Part shown: piece after piece, positions 11,241 through 23,701 of the stretch
How the letters are laid out: every line of letters begins with the position of its first letter
Position numbering within the stretch: the stretch's first letter is position 1
Assembly (NCBI GenBank): GCA_963920705.1
Contig: OY987225.1
Location: 12,976,829 to 13,040,828, forward strand
Direction of reading: 5' to 3'
Source: Odiellus spinosus
Taxonomy: Eukaryota; Arthropoda; Arachnida; Opiliones; Phalangiidae
DNA: 64,000 nt
Notes under the pieces: generated by a model
Told to the model about the DNA's origin: nothing
The model's input: the letters and a program-made list of their open reading frames with translations, nothing else
Database searches by the model: none
Position numbers and translations under genes: made by a program

Positions 11241-14200
11241 AAAACATTATCCATGGATTAGGTTTGTTCGTTTGCAACCTAGATTAAAAATTAAAATATG
11301 GGGATTTTTTATTCCCTTTAAATTCCTTGTATAAGCATTCATAAGCTAACATGAACGAATTGCCTCGACTAAAGTCGAGGAGTTGTAATAAAACATTTTC
11401 CATGGATTAGGTTTGTTCGTTTGTAACCTAGATTAAAAATTAAAATATGGGTTTTTTTTATTCCCTTTAAATTCCTTGTATAAGCATTCATAAGCTAACA
11501 TGAACGAATTGCCTCGACTAAAGTCGAGGAGTTGCAATAAAACATTATCCATGGATTAGGTTTGTTCGTTTACAACCTAGATTAAAAATTAAAATATGGG
11601 GATTTTTTATTCCCTTTAAATTCCTTGTATAAGCATTCATAAGCTAACATGAACGAATTGCCTCGACTAAAGTCGAGGAGTTGTAATAAAACATTTTCCA
11701 TGGATTAGGTTTGTTCGTTTGTAACCTAGATTAAAAATTAAAATATGGGGATTTTTTATTCCCTTTAAATTCCTTGTATAAGCATTCATAAGCTAACATG
11801 AACGAATTGCCTCGAATAAAGTCGAGGAGTTGTAATAAAACATTTTCCATGGATTAGGTTTGTTCGTTTGTAACCTAGATTAAAAATTAAAATATGGGGA
11901 ATTTTTATTCCCTTTAAATTCCTTGTTTAAGCATTCATAAGCTAACATGAACGAATGAGGAGTTGTAATAAAACATTATCCATGGATTAGGTTTGTTCGT
12001 TTGCAACCTAGATTAAAAATTAAAATATGGGGATTTTTTATTCCCTTTAAATTCCTTGTATAAGCATTCATAAGCTAACATGAACGAATTGCCTCGAATA
12101 AAGTCGAGGAGTTGTAATAAAACATTTTCCATGGATTAGGTTTGTTCGTTTGTAACCTAGATTAAAAATTAAAATATGGGGATTTTTTATTCCCTTTAAA
12201 TTCCTTGTATAAGCATTCATAAGCTAACATGAACGAATTGCCTCGAATAAAGTCGAGGAGTTGTAATAAAACATTATCCATTTATTAGGTTTGCTCGTTT
12301 GCAACCTAGATTAAAAATTAAAATATGGGGAATTTTTATTCCCTTTAAATTCCTTGTTTAAGCATTCATAAGCTAACATGAACGAATGAGGAGTTGTAAT
12401 AAAACATTATCCATGGATTAGGTTTGTTCGTTTGTAACCTAGATTAAAAATTAAAATATGGGGATTTTTTATTCCCTTTAAATTCCTTGTATAAGCATTC
12501 ATAAGCTAACATGAACGAATTGCCTCGACTAAAGTCGAGGAGTTGTAATAAAACATTATCCATGGATTAGGTTTGTTCGTTTGCAACCTAGATTAAAAAC
12601 TAAAATATGGGGATTTTTTATTCCCTTTAAATTCTTTATTTAAGCATTCATAAGCTAACATGAACGAATGAGGAGTTGTAATAAAACATTATCCATGGAT
12701 TAGGTTTGTTCGTTTGCAACCTAGATTAAAAATTAAAATATGGGGAATTTTTATTCCCTTTAAATTCCTTGTATAAGCATTCATAAGGTAACATGAACGA
12801 ATTGCCTCGACTAAAGTCGAGGAGTTGTAATAAAACATTATCCATGGATTAGGTTTGTTCGTTTGCAACCTTGATTAAAAATTAAAGTATGGGGATTTTT
12901 TATTCCTTTTAAATTCCTTGTATAAGCATTCATAAGCTAACATGAACGAATTGCCTCGACTAAAGTCGAGGAGTTGTAATAAAACATTAACCATGGATTA
13001 GGTTTGTTCGTTTGCAACCTAGATTAATAATTAAAATACGGGAATTTTTTTTCCCTTTAAATTCCTTGTATAAGCATTCATAGGCTAACATGAACGAATT
13101 GCCTCGAATAAAGTCGAGCAGTAGTAATAAAACAATATCCATGGATTAGGTTTGTTCGTTTGCAACCTAGATTAAAAATTAAAATATGGGGATTTTTTAT
13201 TCCCTTTAAATTCCTTGTATAAGCATTCATAAGCTAACATGAACGAATTGCCTCGACTAAAGTCGAGGAGTTGTAATAAAACAATATCCATGGATTAGGT
13301 TTGTTCGTTTGCAACCTAGATTAAAAATTAAAATATGGGGATTTTTTATTCCCTTTAAATTCCTTGTATAAGCATTCATAAGCTAACATGAACGAATTGC
13401 CTCGACTAAAGTCGAGGAGTTGTAATAAAACATTATCCATGGATTAGGTTTGTTCGTTTGCAACCTAGATTAAAAACTAAAATATGGGGATTTTTTATTC
13501 CCTTTAAATTCTTTATATAAGCATTCATAAGCTAACATGAACGAATGAGGAGTTGTAATAAAACATTATCCATGGATTAGGTTTGTTCGTTTGCAACCTA
13601 GATAAAAAATTAAAATATGGGGATTTTTTATTCCCTTTAAATTCCTTGTATAAGCATTCATAAGCTAACATGAACGAATTGCCTCGACTAAAGTCGAGGA
13701 GTTGTAATAAAACATTTTCCATGGATTAGGTTTGTTCGTTTGTAACCTAGATTAAAAATTAAAATATGGGGATTTTTTATTCCCTTTAAATTCCTTGTAT
13801 AAGCATTCATAAGCTAACATGAACGAATGGGGAGTTGTAATAAAACATTATCCATGGATTAGGTTTGTTCGTTTGCAACCTAGATTAATAATTAAAATAT
13901 GGGGATTTTTTATTCCCTTTAAATTCCTTGTATAAGCATTCATAAGCTAACATGAACGAATTGCCTCGACTAAAGTCGAGGAATTGTAATAAAACAATAA
14001 CCATGGATTAGGTTTGTTCGTTTGCAACCTAGATTAAAAATTAAAATATGGGGATTTTTTAATCCCTTTAAATTCCTTGTATAAGCATTCATAAGCTAAC
14101 ATGAACGAATTGCCTCGACTAAAGTCGAGGAGTTGTAATAAAACATTATCCATGGATTAGGTTTGTTCGTTTGCAACCTAGATTAAAAATTTAAATATGG

Positions 14201-16372
14201 GGATTTTTTTATTCCCTTTAAATTCCTTGTATAAGCATTCATAAGCTAACATGAACGAAGTGCCTCGACTAAAGTCGAGGAGTTGTAATAAAACATTATC
14301 CATGGATTAGATTTGTTCATTTGCAACCTAGATAAAAACTAAAATATGGGGATTTTTTATTCCCTTTAAATTCTTTATATAAGCATTCGTAAGCTAACAT
14401 GAACGAATGAGGAGTTGTTATAAAACATTATCCATGGATTAGGTTTGTTCGTTTGCAACCTAGATTAAAAATTAAAATATGGGGAATTTTTATTCCCTTT
14501 AAATTCCTTGTATAAGCATTCATAGGCTAACATGAACGAATTGCCTCGAATAAAGTCGAGCAGTAGTGATAAAACAATATCCATGGATTAGGTTTGTTCG
14601 TTTGCAACCTAGATTAAAAATAAAAATATGGGGATTTTTTATTCCCTTTAAATTCTTTATATAAGCATTCATAAGCTAACATGAACGAATGAGGAGTTGT
14701 AATAAAACATTATCCATGGATTAGGTTTGTTCGTTTGCAACCTAGATTAAAAATTAAAATATGGGGAATTTTTATTCCCTTTAAATTCCTTGTATAAGCA
14801 TTCATAAGGTAACATGAACGAATTGCCTCGACTAAAGTCGAGGAGTTGTAATAAAACATTATCCATGGATTAGGTTTGTTCGTTTGCAACCTAGATTAAA
14901 AATTAAAGTATGGGGATTTTTTATTCCTTTTAAATTCCTTGTATAAGCATTCATAAGCTAACATGAACGAATTGCCTCGACTAAAGTCGAGGAGTTGTAA
15001 TAAAACATTAACCATGGATTAGGTTTGTTCGTTTGCAACCTAGATTAATAATTAAAATACGGGAATTTTTATTCCCTTTAAATTCCTTGTATAAGCATTC
15101 ATAGGCTAACATGAACGAATTGCCTCGAATAAAGTCGAGCAGTAGTAATAAAACAATATCCATGGATTAGGTTTGTTCGTTTGCAACCTAGATTAAAAAT
15201 TAAAATATGGGGATTTTTTATTCCCTTTAAATTCCTTGTATAAGCATTCATAAGCTAACATGAACGAATTGCCTCGACTAAAGTCGAGGAGTTGAAATAA
15301 AACATTATCCATGGATTAGGTTTGTTCGTTTACAACCTAGATTAAAAATTAAAATATGGGGATTTTTTATTCCCTTTAAATTCCTTGTATAAGCATTCAT
15401 AAGCTAACATGAACGAATTGCCTCGACTAAAGTCGAGGAGTTGTAATAAAACATTATCCATGGATTAGGTTTGTTCGTTTGTAACCTAGATTAAAAATTA
15501 AAATATGGGGATTTTTTATTCCCTTTAAATTCCTTGTAAAAGCATTCATAAGCTAACATGAACGAATGAGGAGTTGTAATAAAACATTATCCATGGATTA
15601 GGTTTGTTCGTTTGCAACCTAGATTAATAATTAAAATATGGGAATTTTTATTCCCTTTAAATTCCTTGTATAAGCATTCATAGGCTAACATGAACGAATT
15701 GCCTTGACTAAAATCGAGGAGTTGTAATAAAACATTATCCATGGATTAGGTTTGTTCGTTTGTAACCTAGATTAAAAATTAAAAATTGGGGATTTTTTAT
15801 TCCCTTTAAATTCCTTGTATAAGCATTCATAAGCTAACATGAACGAATTGCCTCGACTAAAGTCGAGGAATTGTAATAAAACAATAACCATGGATTAGGT
15901 TTGTTCGTTTGCAACCTAGATTAAAAATTAAAATATGGGGATTTTTTACTCCCTTTAAATTCCTTGTATAAGCATTCATAAGCTAACATGAACAAATTGC
16001 CTCGACTAAAGTCGAGGAGTTGTAATAAAACATTATCCATGGATTAGGTTTGTTCGTTTGCAACCTAGATTAAAAATTAAAATATGGGGATTTTTTTATT
16101 CCCTTTAAATTCCTTGTATAAGCATTCATAAGCTAACATGAACGAAGTGCCTCGACTAAAGTCGAGGAGTTGTAATAAAACATTATCCATGGATTAGGTT
16201 TGTTCATTTGCAACCTAGATAAAAACTAAAATATGGGGATTTTTTATTCCCTTTAAATTCTTTATATAAGCATTCGTAAGCTAACATGAACGAATGAGGA
16301 GTTGTTATAAAACATTATCCATGGATTAGGTTTGTTCGTTTGCAACCTAGATTAAAAATTAAAATATGGGGA
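11241..16372. repeat. Large HOR, copy III
   Basis: The first ~4.0 kb matches copy I at a constant 8550-bp offset. From about 11.72 kb it also matches copy II and its extension at 5088/5067/5068 bp, up to about 16.37 kb. After that the sequence follows copy II's 9.4-kb region (offset 6955) rather than 11.3 kb, so an exchange junction lies near 16.37 kb. ATTCGTAAGC landmarks are at 14384 and 16271. No gene is present. Confidence 0.87.
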
Positions 16373-19300
16373 ATTTTTATTCCCTTTAAATTCCTTGTAC
16401 AAGCATTCATAGGCTAACATGAACGAATTGCCTCGAATAAAGTCGAGCAGTAGTGATAAAACAATATCCATGGATTAGGTTTGTTCGTTTGCAACCTAGA
16501 TTAAAAATTAAAATATGGGGATTTTTTATTCCCTTTAAATTCCTTGTATAAGCATTCATAAGCTAACATGAACGAATTGCCTCGACTAAAGTCGAGGAGT
16601 TGTAATAAAACAATATCCATGGATTAGGTTCGTTCGTTTGCAACCTAGATTAAAAATTAAAATATGTGGTTTTTTTATTCCCTTTAAATTCCTTGTATAA
16701 GCATTCATAAGCTAACATGAACGAATTGCCTCGACTAAAGTCGAGGAGTTGTAATAAAACATTATCCATGGATTATGTTTGTTCTTTTGCAACCTAGATT
16801 AAAAATTAAAATATGGGGAATTTTTATTCCCTTTAAATTCCTTGGATAAGCATTCATAAGGTAACATGAACGAATTGCCTCGACTAAAGTCGAGGAGTTG
16901 TAATAAAACATTATCCATGGATTAGGTTTGTTCGTTTGTAACCTAGATTAAAAATTAAAATATGGGGATTTTTTATTCCCTTTAAATTCCTTGTAAAAGC
17001 ATTCATAAGCTAACATGAACGAATGAGGAGTTGTAATAAAACATTATCCTTGGATTAGGTTTGTTCGTTTGCAACCTAGATTAAAAATTAAAATATGGGG
17101 AATTTTTATTCCCTTTAAATTCCTTGTAAGGTAACATGAACGAATTGCCTCGACTAAAGTCGAGGAGTTGTAATAAAACATTATCCATGGATTAGGTTTG
17201 TTCGTTTGCAACCTAGATTAATAATTAAAATATGGGAATTTTTTTTCCCTTTAAATTCCTTGTATAAGCATTCATAGGCTAACATGAACGAATTGCCTCG
17301 ACTAAAGTCGAGGAGTTGTAATAAAACATTATCCATGGATTAGGTTTGTTCGTTTGCAACCTAGATTAAAAATTAAAATATGTGGTTTTTTTATTCCCTT
17401 TAAATTCCTTGTATAAGCATTCATAAGCTAACATGAACGAATTAACTCGACTAAAGTCGAGGAGTTGTAATAAAACATTATCCAAGGATTATGTTTGTTC
17501 TTTTGCAACCTAGATTAAAAATTAAAATATGGGGAATTTTTATTCCCTTTAAATTCCTTGGATAAGCATTCATAAGGTAACATGAACGAATTGCCTCGAC
17601 TAAAGTCGAGGAGTTGTGATAAAACATTATCCATGGATTAGGTTTGTTCGTTTGCAACATAGATTAAAAATTAAAGTATGGGGATTTTTTATTCCCTTTA
17701 AATTCCTTGTATAAGGATTCATAAGCTAACATGAACGAATTGCCTCGACTAAAGTCGAGGAGTTGTAATAAAACATTATCCATGGATTAGGTTTGTTCGT
17801 TTGCAACCTAGATTAATAATTAAAATATGGGAATTTTTATTCCCTTTAAATTCCTTGTATAAGCATTCATAGGCTAACATGAACGAATTGCCTCGAATAA
17901 AGTCGAGCATTAGTGATAAAACAATATCCATGGATTAGGTTTGTTCGTTTGCAACCTAGATTAAAAATTAAAATATGGGGATTTTCTATTCCCTTTAAAT
18001 TCCTTGTATAAGCATTCATAAGCTAACATGAACGAATTGCCTCGACTAAAGTCGAGGAGTTGTAATAAAACATTATCCATGGATTAGGTTTGTTCGTTTA
18101 CAACCTAGATTAAAAATTAAAATATGGGGATTTTTTATTCCCTTTAAATTCCTTGTATAAGCATTCATAAGCTAACATGAACGAATAGCCTCGACTAAAG
18201 TCGAGGAATTGTAATAAAACATTATCCATGGATTAGGTTTGTTCGTTTGTAACCTAGATTAAAAATTAAAATATGGGGATTTTTTATTCCCTTTAAATTC
18301 CTTGTAAAAGCATTCATAAGCTAACATGAACGAATGAGGAGTTGTAATAAAACATTATCCTTGGATTAGGTTTGTTCGTTTGCAACCTAGATTAAAAATT
18401 AAAATATGGGGAATTTTTATTCCCTTTAAATTCCTTGTAAGGTAACATGAACGAATTGCCTCGACTAAAGTCGAGGAGTTGTAATAAAACATTATCCATG
18501 GATTAGGTTTGTTCGTTTGCAACCTAGATTAATAATTAAAATATGGGAATTTTTATTCCCTTTAAATTCCTTGTATAAGCATTCATAGGCTAACATGAAC
18601 GAATTGCCTCGACTAAAGTCGAGGAGTTGTAATAAAACATTATCCATGGATTATGTTTGTTCGTTTGTAACCTAGATTAAAAATTAAAATATGGGGATTT
18701 TTTATTCCCTTTAAATTCCTTGTAAAAGCATTCATAAGCTAACATGAACGAATGAGGAGTTGTAATAAAACATTATCCTTGGATTAGGTTTGTTCGTTTG
18801 CAACCTAGATTAAAAATTAAAATATGGGGAATTTTTATTCCCTTTAAATTCCTTGTATAAGCATTCATAAGGTAACATGAACGAATTGCCTCGACTAAAG
18901 TCGAGGAGTTGTAATAAAACATTATACATGGATTAGGTTTGTTCGTTTGCAACCTAGATTAATAATTAAAATACGGGAATTTTTATTCCCTTTAAATTCC
19001 TTGTATAAGCATTCATAGGCTAACATGAACGAATTGCCTCGAATAAAGTCGAGCAGTAGTAATAAAACAATATGAATGGATTAGGTTTGTTCGTTTGCAA
19101 CCTAGATTAAAAATTAAAATATGGGGATTTTTTATTCCCTTTAAATTCCTTGTATAAGCATTCATAAGCTAACATGAACGAATTGCCTCGACTAAAGTCG
19201 AGGAGTTGTAATAAAACATTATCCATGGATTAGGTTTGTTCGTTTACAACCTAGATTAAAAATTAAAATATGGGGATTTTTTATTCCCTTTAAATTCCTT

Positions 19301-21403
19301 GTATAAGCATTCATAAGCTAACATGAACGAATTGCCTCGACTAAAGTCGAGGAGTTGTAATAAAACATTATCCATGGATTAGGTTTGTTCGTTTGCAACC
19401 TAGATTAAAAATTAAAATATGGGGAATTTTTATTCTCTTTAAATTCCTTGTATAAGCATTCATAAGGTAACATGAACGAATTGCCTCGACTAAAGTCGAG
19501 GAGTTGTAATAAAACATTATCCATGGATTAGGTTTGTTCGTTTGCAACCTAGATTAAAAATTAAAATATGGGGAATTTTTATTCCCTTTAAATTCCTTGT
19601 ATAAGCATTCATAAGCTAACATGAACGAATTGCCTCGACTAAAGTCGAGGAGTTGTAATAAAACAATATCCATGGATTAGGTTTGTTCGTTTGCAACCTA
19701 GATTAAAAATTAAAATATGGGGATTTTTTATTCCCTTTAAATTCCTTGTATAAGCATTCATAAGCTAACATGAACGAATTGCCTCGACTAAAGTCGAGGA
19801 GTTGTAATGAAACATTATCCATGGATTAGGTTTGTTCGTTTGCAACCTAGATTAAAAACTAAAATATGGGGTTTTTTTATTCCCTTTAAATTCTTTATAT
19901 AATCATTCATAAGCTAACATGAACGAATTGCCTCGACTAAAGTCGAGGAGTTGTAATAAAACATTATCCATGGATTATGTTTGTTCGTTAGCAACCTAGA
20001 TTAAAAATTAAAATATGGGGAATTTTTATTCCCTTTAAATTCCTTGTATAAGCATTCATAAGGTAACATGAACGAATTGCCTCGACTAAAGTCGAGGAGT
20101 TGTAATAAAACAATATGAATGGATTAGGTTTGTTCGTTTGCAACCTAGATTAAAAATTAAAATATGGGGATTTTTTATTTCCTTTAAATTCCTTGTATAA
20201 GCATTCATAAGCTAACATGAACGAATTGCCTCGACTAAAGTCGAGGAGTTGTAATAAAACATTATCCATGGATTAGGTTTGTTCGTTTACAACCTAGATT
20301 AAAAATTAAAATATGGGGATTTTTTATTCCCTTTAAATTCCTAGTATAAGCATTCATAAGCTAACATGAACGAATTGCCTCGACTAAAGTCGAGGAGTTG
20401 TAATAAAACATTATCCATGGATTAGGTTTGTTCGTTGGTAACCTAGATTAAAAATTAAAATATGTGGATTTTTTTTTTATTCCCTTTAAATTCCTTGTAT
20501 AAGCATTCATAAGCTAACATGAACGAATGAGGAGTTGTATTAAAACATTATCCATGGATTAGGTTTTTTCGTTTGCAACCTAGATTAAAAATTAAAATAT
20601 GGGGAATTTTTATTCCCTTTAAATTCCTTGTATAAGCATTCATAAGGTAACATGAACGAATGGATTAGGTTTGTTCGTTTGCAACCTAGATTAAAAATTA
20701 AAGTATGGGGATTTTTTATTCCTTTTAAATTCCTTGTATAAGCATTCATAAGGTAACATGAACGAATTGCCTCGACTAAAGTCGAGGAGTTGTAATAAAA
20801 CATTATCCATGGATTAGGTTTGTTCGTTTGCAACCTAGATTAAAAATTAAAGTATGGGGATTTTTTATTCCCTTTAAATTCCTTGTATAAGCTTTCATAA
20901 GCTAACATGAACGAATTGCCTCGACTAAACTCGAGGAGTTGTAATAAAACATTATACATGGATTAGGTTTGTTCGTTTACAACCTAGATTAAAAATTAAA
21001 ATATGGGGATTTTTTATTCCCTTTAAATTCCTTGTATAAGCTTTCATAAGCTAACATGAACGAATTGCCTCGACTAACGTCGAGGAGTTGTAATAAAACA
21101 TTATCCATGGATTAGGTTTGTTCGTTTGCAACCTAGATTAAAAATTAAAGTATGGGGATTTTTTATTCCCTTTAAATTCCTTGTATAAGCTTTCATAAGC
21201 TAACATGAACGAATTGCCTCGACTAAACTCGAGGAGTTGTAATAAAACATTATACATGGATTAGGTTTGTTCGATTACAACCTAGATTAAAAATTAAAAT
21301 ATGGGGAATTTTTATTCCCTTTAAATTCCTGTATAAGCATTCATAAGCTAACATGAACGAATTGCCTCGACTAAAGTCGAGGAGTTGTAATAAAACATTA
21401 TCC
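16373..21403. repeat. Mixed monomer block with a ~1.31-kb-offset duplication
   Basis: About 16.87-17.34 kb recurs at about 18.18-18.65 kb with a 1311-bp offset. Both copies have TTGTAAAAGC, a short monomer with TCCTTGG, and a unit truncated to CCTTGTAAGGTAAC (17124/18435). A partial third copy follows near 18.67-18.8 kb. Near 17.1-17.9 kb the monomer order copies that of 1-0.9 kb. From about 19 kb ATGAATGG monomers appear. At 20.5-21.4 kb there are ACTAAACT palindrome variants and a monomer joined directly to ATGGATTAGG (about 20660). No gene is present. Confidence 0.8.
20656..20670. repeat. 43-bp deletion junction in a monomer (first of three)
   Basis: GAACGAAT is followed directly by GGATTAGG. 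This removes 43 bp covering the large palindrome and half of the ATCCATGGAT palindrome. Both deletion ends have AT, so the break used 2-bp microhomology. The same junction is found at about 31614 and 36203 within a longer shared segment, showing that one event was copied to three places. Confidence 0.88.
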
Positions 21404-23701
21404 ATGGATTAGGTTTGTTCGTTTGCAACCTAGATTAAAATATGGTGATTTTTTATTCCCTTTAAATTCCTTGTATAAGCATTCATAAGGTAACATGAAC
21501 GAATTGCCTCGACTAAAGTCGAGGAGTTATAATAAAACATTATCCATAGAAAACATTATCCAATTAAGGTATGCGATCAGATCATAGAACTCTGACTCTA
21601 TGCCTAAAGCCAAAGCTAAATTAAGTAAATTTTTCTATCGAACGAAAAGTTTCATTTTGTTTGACACGTAACCCCTGAAAAATAATTAAGCGAAATTTAA
21701 TGTTAAGCGTCAATGGGAGAAAATCGTCTGTTATGTTATTTCTTAAATATTTCCGAGTGAATAAAATCAGTTGTTTTGAAATTTGAAACTCTAAATCGTG
21801 CCAGATTGTGATTATATTTAAATTTCGTTTTAAAAGAAAATCTAATTATATTTAAATTTCATGTTTTAAGAGAGAATTTAATTTTATTAAAATTTAATGT
21901 TGTAATAAAACATTATCCATGGATTAGGTTTGTTCGTTTGCAACGTAGATTAATAATTAAAATATGGGAATTTTTATTCCCTTTAAATTCCTTGGATAAG
22001 CATTCATAAGCTAACATGAACGAATTGCCTCGACTAAAGTCGAGGAGTTGTAATAAAACATTATCCATGGATTAGGTTTGTTCGTTTGTAACCTAGATTA
22101 AAAATTAAAATATGGGGATTTTTTATTCCCTTTAAATTCCTTGTATAAGCATTCATAAGCTAACATGAACGAATTGCCTCGACTAAAGTCGAGGAATTGT
22201 AATAAAACATTATCCATGGATTAGGTTTGTTCGTTTGCAATCTAGATTAAAAATTAAAATATGGGAATGTTTTTCCCTTTAAATTCCTTGTATACGCATT
22301 CATAAGCTAACATGAACGAATTGCCTCGACTAAAGTCGAGGAATTGTAATAAAACATTATCCATGGATTAGGTTTGTTCGTTTGCAACCTAGATTAAAAA
22401 CTAAAATATGGGGATTTTTTATTCCCTTTAAATTCCTTGTATAAGCATTCATAAGCTAACATGAACGAATTGCCTCGACTAAAGTCGAGGAGTTGTAATG
22501 AAACATTATCCATGGATTAGGTTTGTTCGTTTGCAACCTAGATTAAAAACTAAAATATGGGGATTTTTTATTCCCTTTAAATTCTTTATATAATCATTCA
22601 TAAGCTAACATGAACGAATTGCCTCGACTAAAGTCGAGGAGTTGTAATAAAACATTATCCATGGATTATGTTTGTTCGTTTGCAACTTAGATTAAATATT
22701 AAAATATGGGAATTTTGATTTCCTTTAAATTCTTTGTATAAGCATTCATAGGCTTACATGAACGAATTGCCTCGACTAAGGTCGAGGAGTTGTAATAAAA
22801 CAATATGAATGGATTAGGTTTGTTCGTTTGCAACCTAGATTAAAAATTAAAATATGGGGATTTTTTATTCCCTTTAAATTCCTTGTATAAGCATTCATAA
22901 GCTAACATGAACGAATTGCCTCGACTAAAGTCGAGGAGTTGTAATAAAACATTATCCTTGGATTAGGTTTGTTCGTTTGCAACCTAGATTAATAATTAAA
23001 ATATGGGAATTTTTATTTCCTTTAAATTCCTTGTATAAGCATTCATAGGCTAACATGAACGAATTGCCTCGACTAAAGTCGAGGAGTTGTAATAAAACAA
23101 TATGAATGGATTAGGTTTGTTCGTTTGCAACCTAGATTAAAAATTAAAATATGGGGATTTTTTATTCCCTTTAAATTCCTTGTATAAGCATTCATAAGCT
23201 AACATGAACGAATTGCCTCGACTAAAGTCGAGGAGTTGTAATAAAACATTATCCATGGATTAGGTTTGTTCGTTTACAACCTAGATTAAAAATTAAAATA
23301 TGGGGAGTTTTTATTCCCTTTAAATTCCTTGTATAAGCATTCATAAGCTAACATGAACGAATTGCCTCGACTAAAGTCGAGGAGTTGTAATAAAACATTA
23401 TCTATGGATTAGGTTTGTTCGTTTGCAACCTAGATTAAAAATTAAAATATGGGGAATTTTTATTCCCTTTAAATTCCTTGTATAAGCATTCATAAGGTAA
23501 CATGAACGAATTGCCTCGACTAAAGTCGAGGAGTTGTAATAAAACATTATCCATGGATTAGGTTTGTTCGTTTGCAACCTAGATTAAAAATTAAAATATG
23601 GGGAATTTTTATTCCCTTTAAATTCCTTGTATAAGCATTCATAAGCTAACATGAACGAATTGCCTCGACTAAAGTCGAGGAGTTGTAATAAAACATTATC
23701 C
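21404..23701. repeat. 2298-bp tandem unit A, carrying insert copy 1
   Basis: This unit and the next are a direct tandem duplication with period 2298 bp. Shared landmarks are the insert start (21548/23846), a TATGGTGATTTTTT monomer with a 7-bp deletion before it, and the rare GGGAATGTTTTTCCC monomer (22264/24562). The 21.4-22.8 kb part also recurs near 32.9-34.4 kb (offset 11517), less perfectly. Confidence 0.88.
21548..21898 (+). repeat. 351-bp insert, copy 1
   Basis: This is non-monomer sequence running from AGAAAACATTATCCAATT to AAAATTTAATG. A 22-bp stretch of monomer lies on both sides (21526-21547 and 21899-21920), identical except for one G/A. It contains the inverted repeat CATAGA-ACTCTGAC-TCTATG and, at the right end, AT-rich subrepeats of about 34 bp built on ATTATATTTAAATTTC. 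There is no open frame of note and no terminal inverted repeats. Copy-specific variants are CTGACTC in the loop, GTTATTTC, and TTTTATT near the end. The right flank carries the CAACGTAG marker. Confidence 0.92.

Noticed and set aside
2691..16372. Assembly artefact producing the multi-kilobase duplications
   Set aside because: Copies have private differences (the 21-bp duplication at 8358, the ATAGATT variants, the T-run change, AATCCC at about 14061) and hybrid boundaries, so simple assembly doubling is unlikely. It cannot be excluded without reads.
21548..21898. Active DNA transposon or MITE
   Set aside because: There are no terminal inverted repeats, the flanking duplication (22 bp) is long for a DNA transposon, and every copy sits at the same site in the same orientation. 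A dead or fragmentary retroelement is not excluded.
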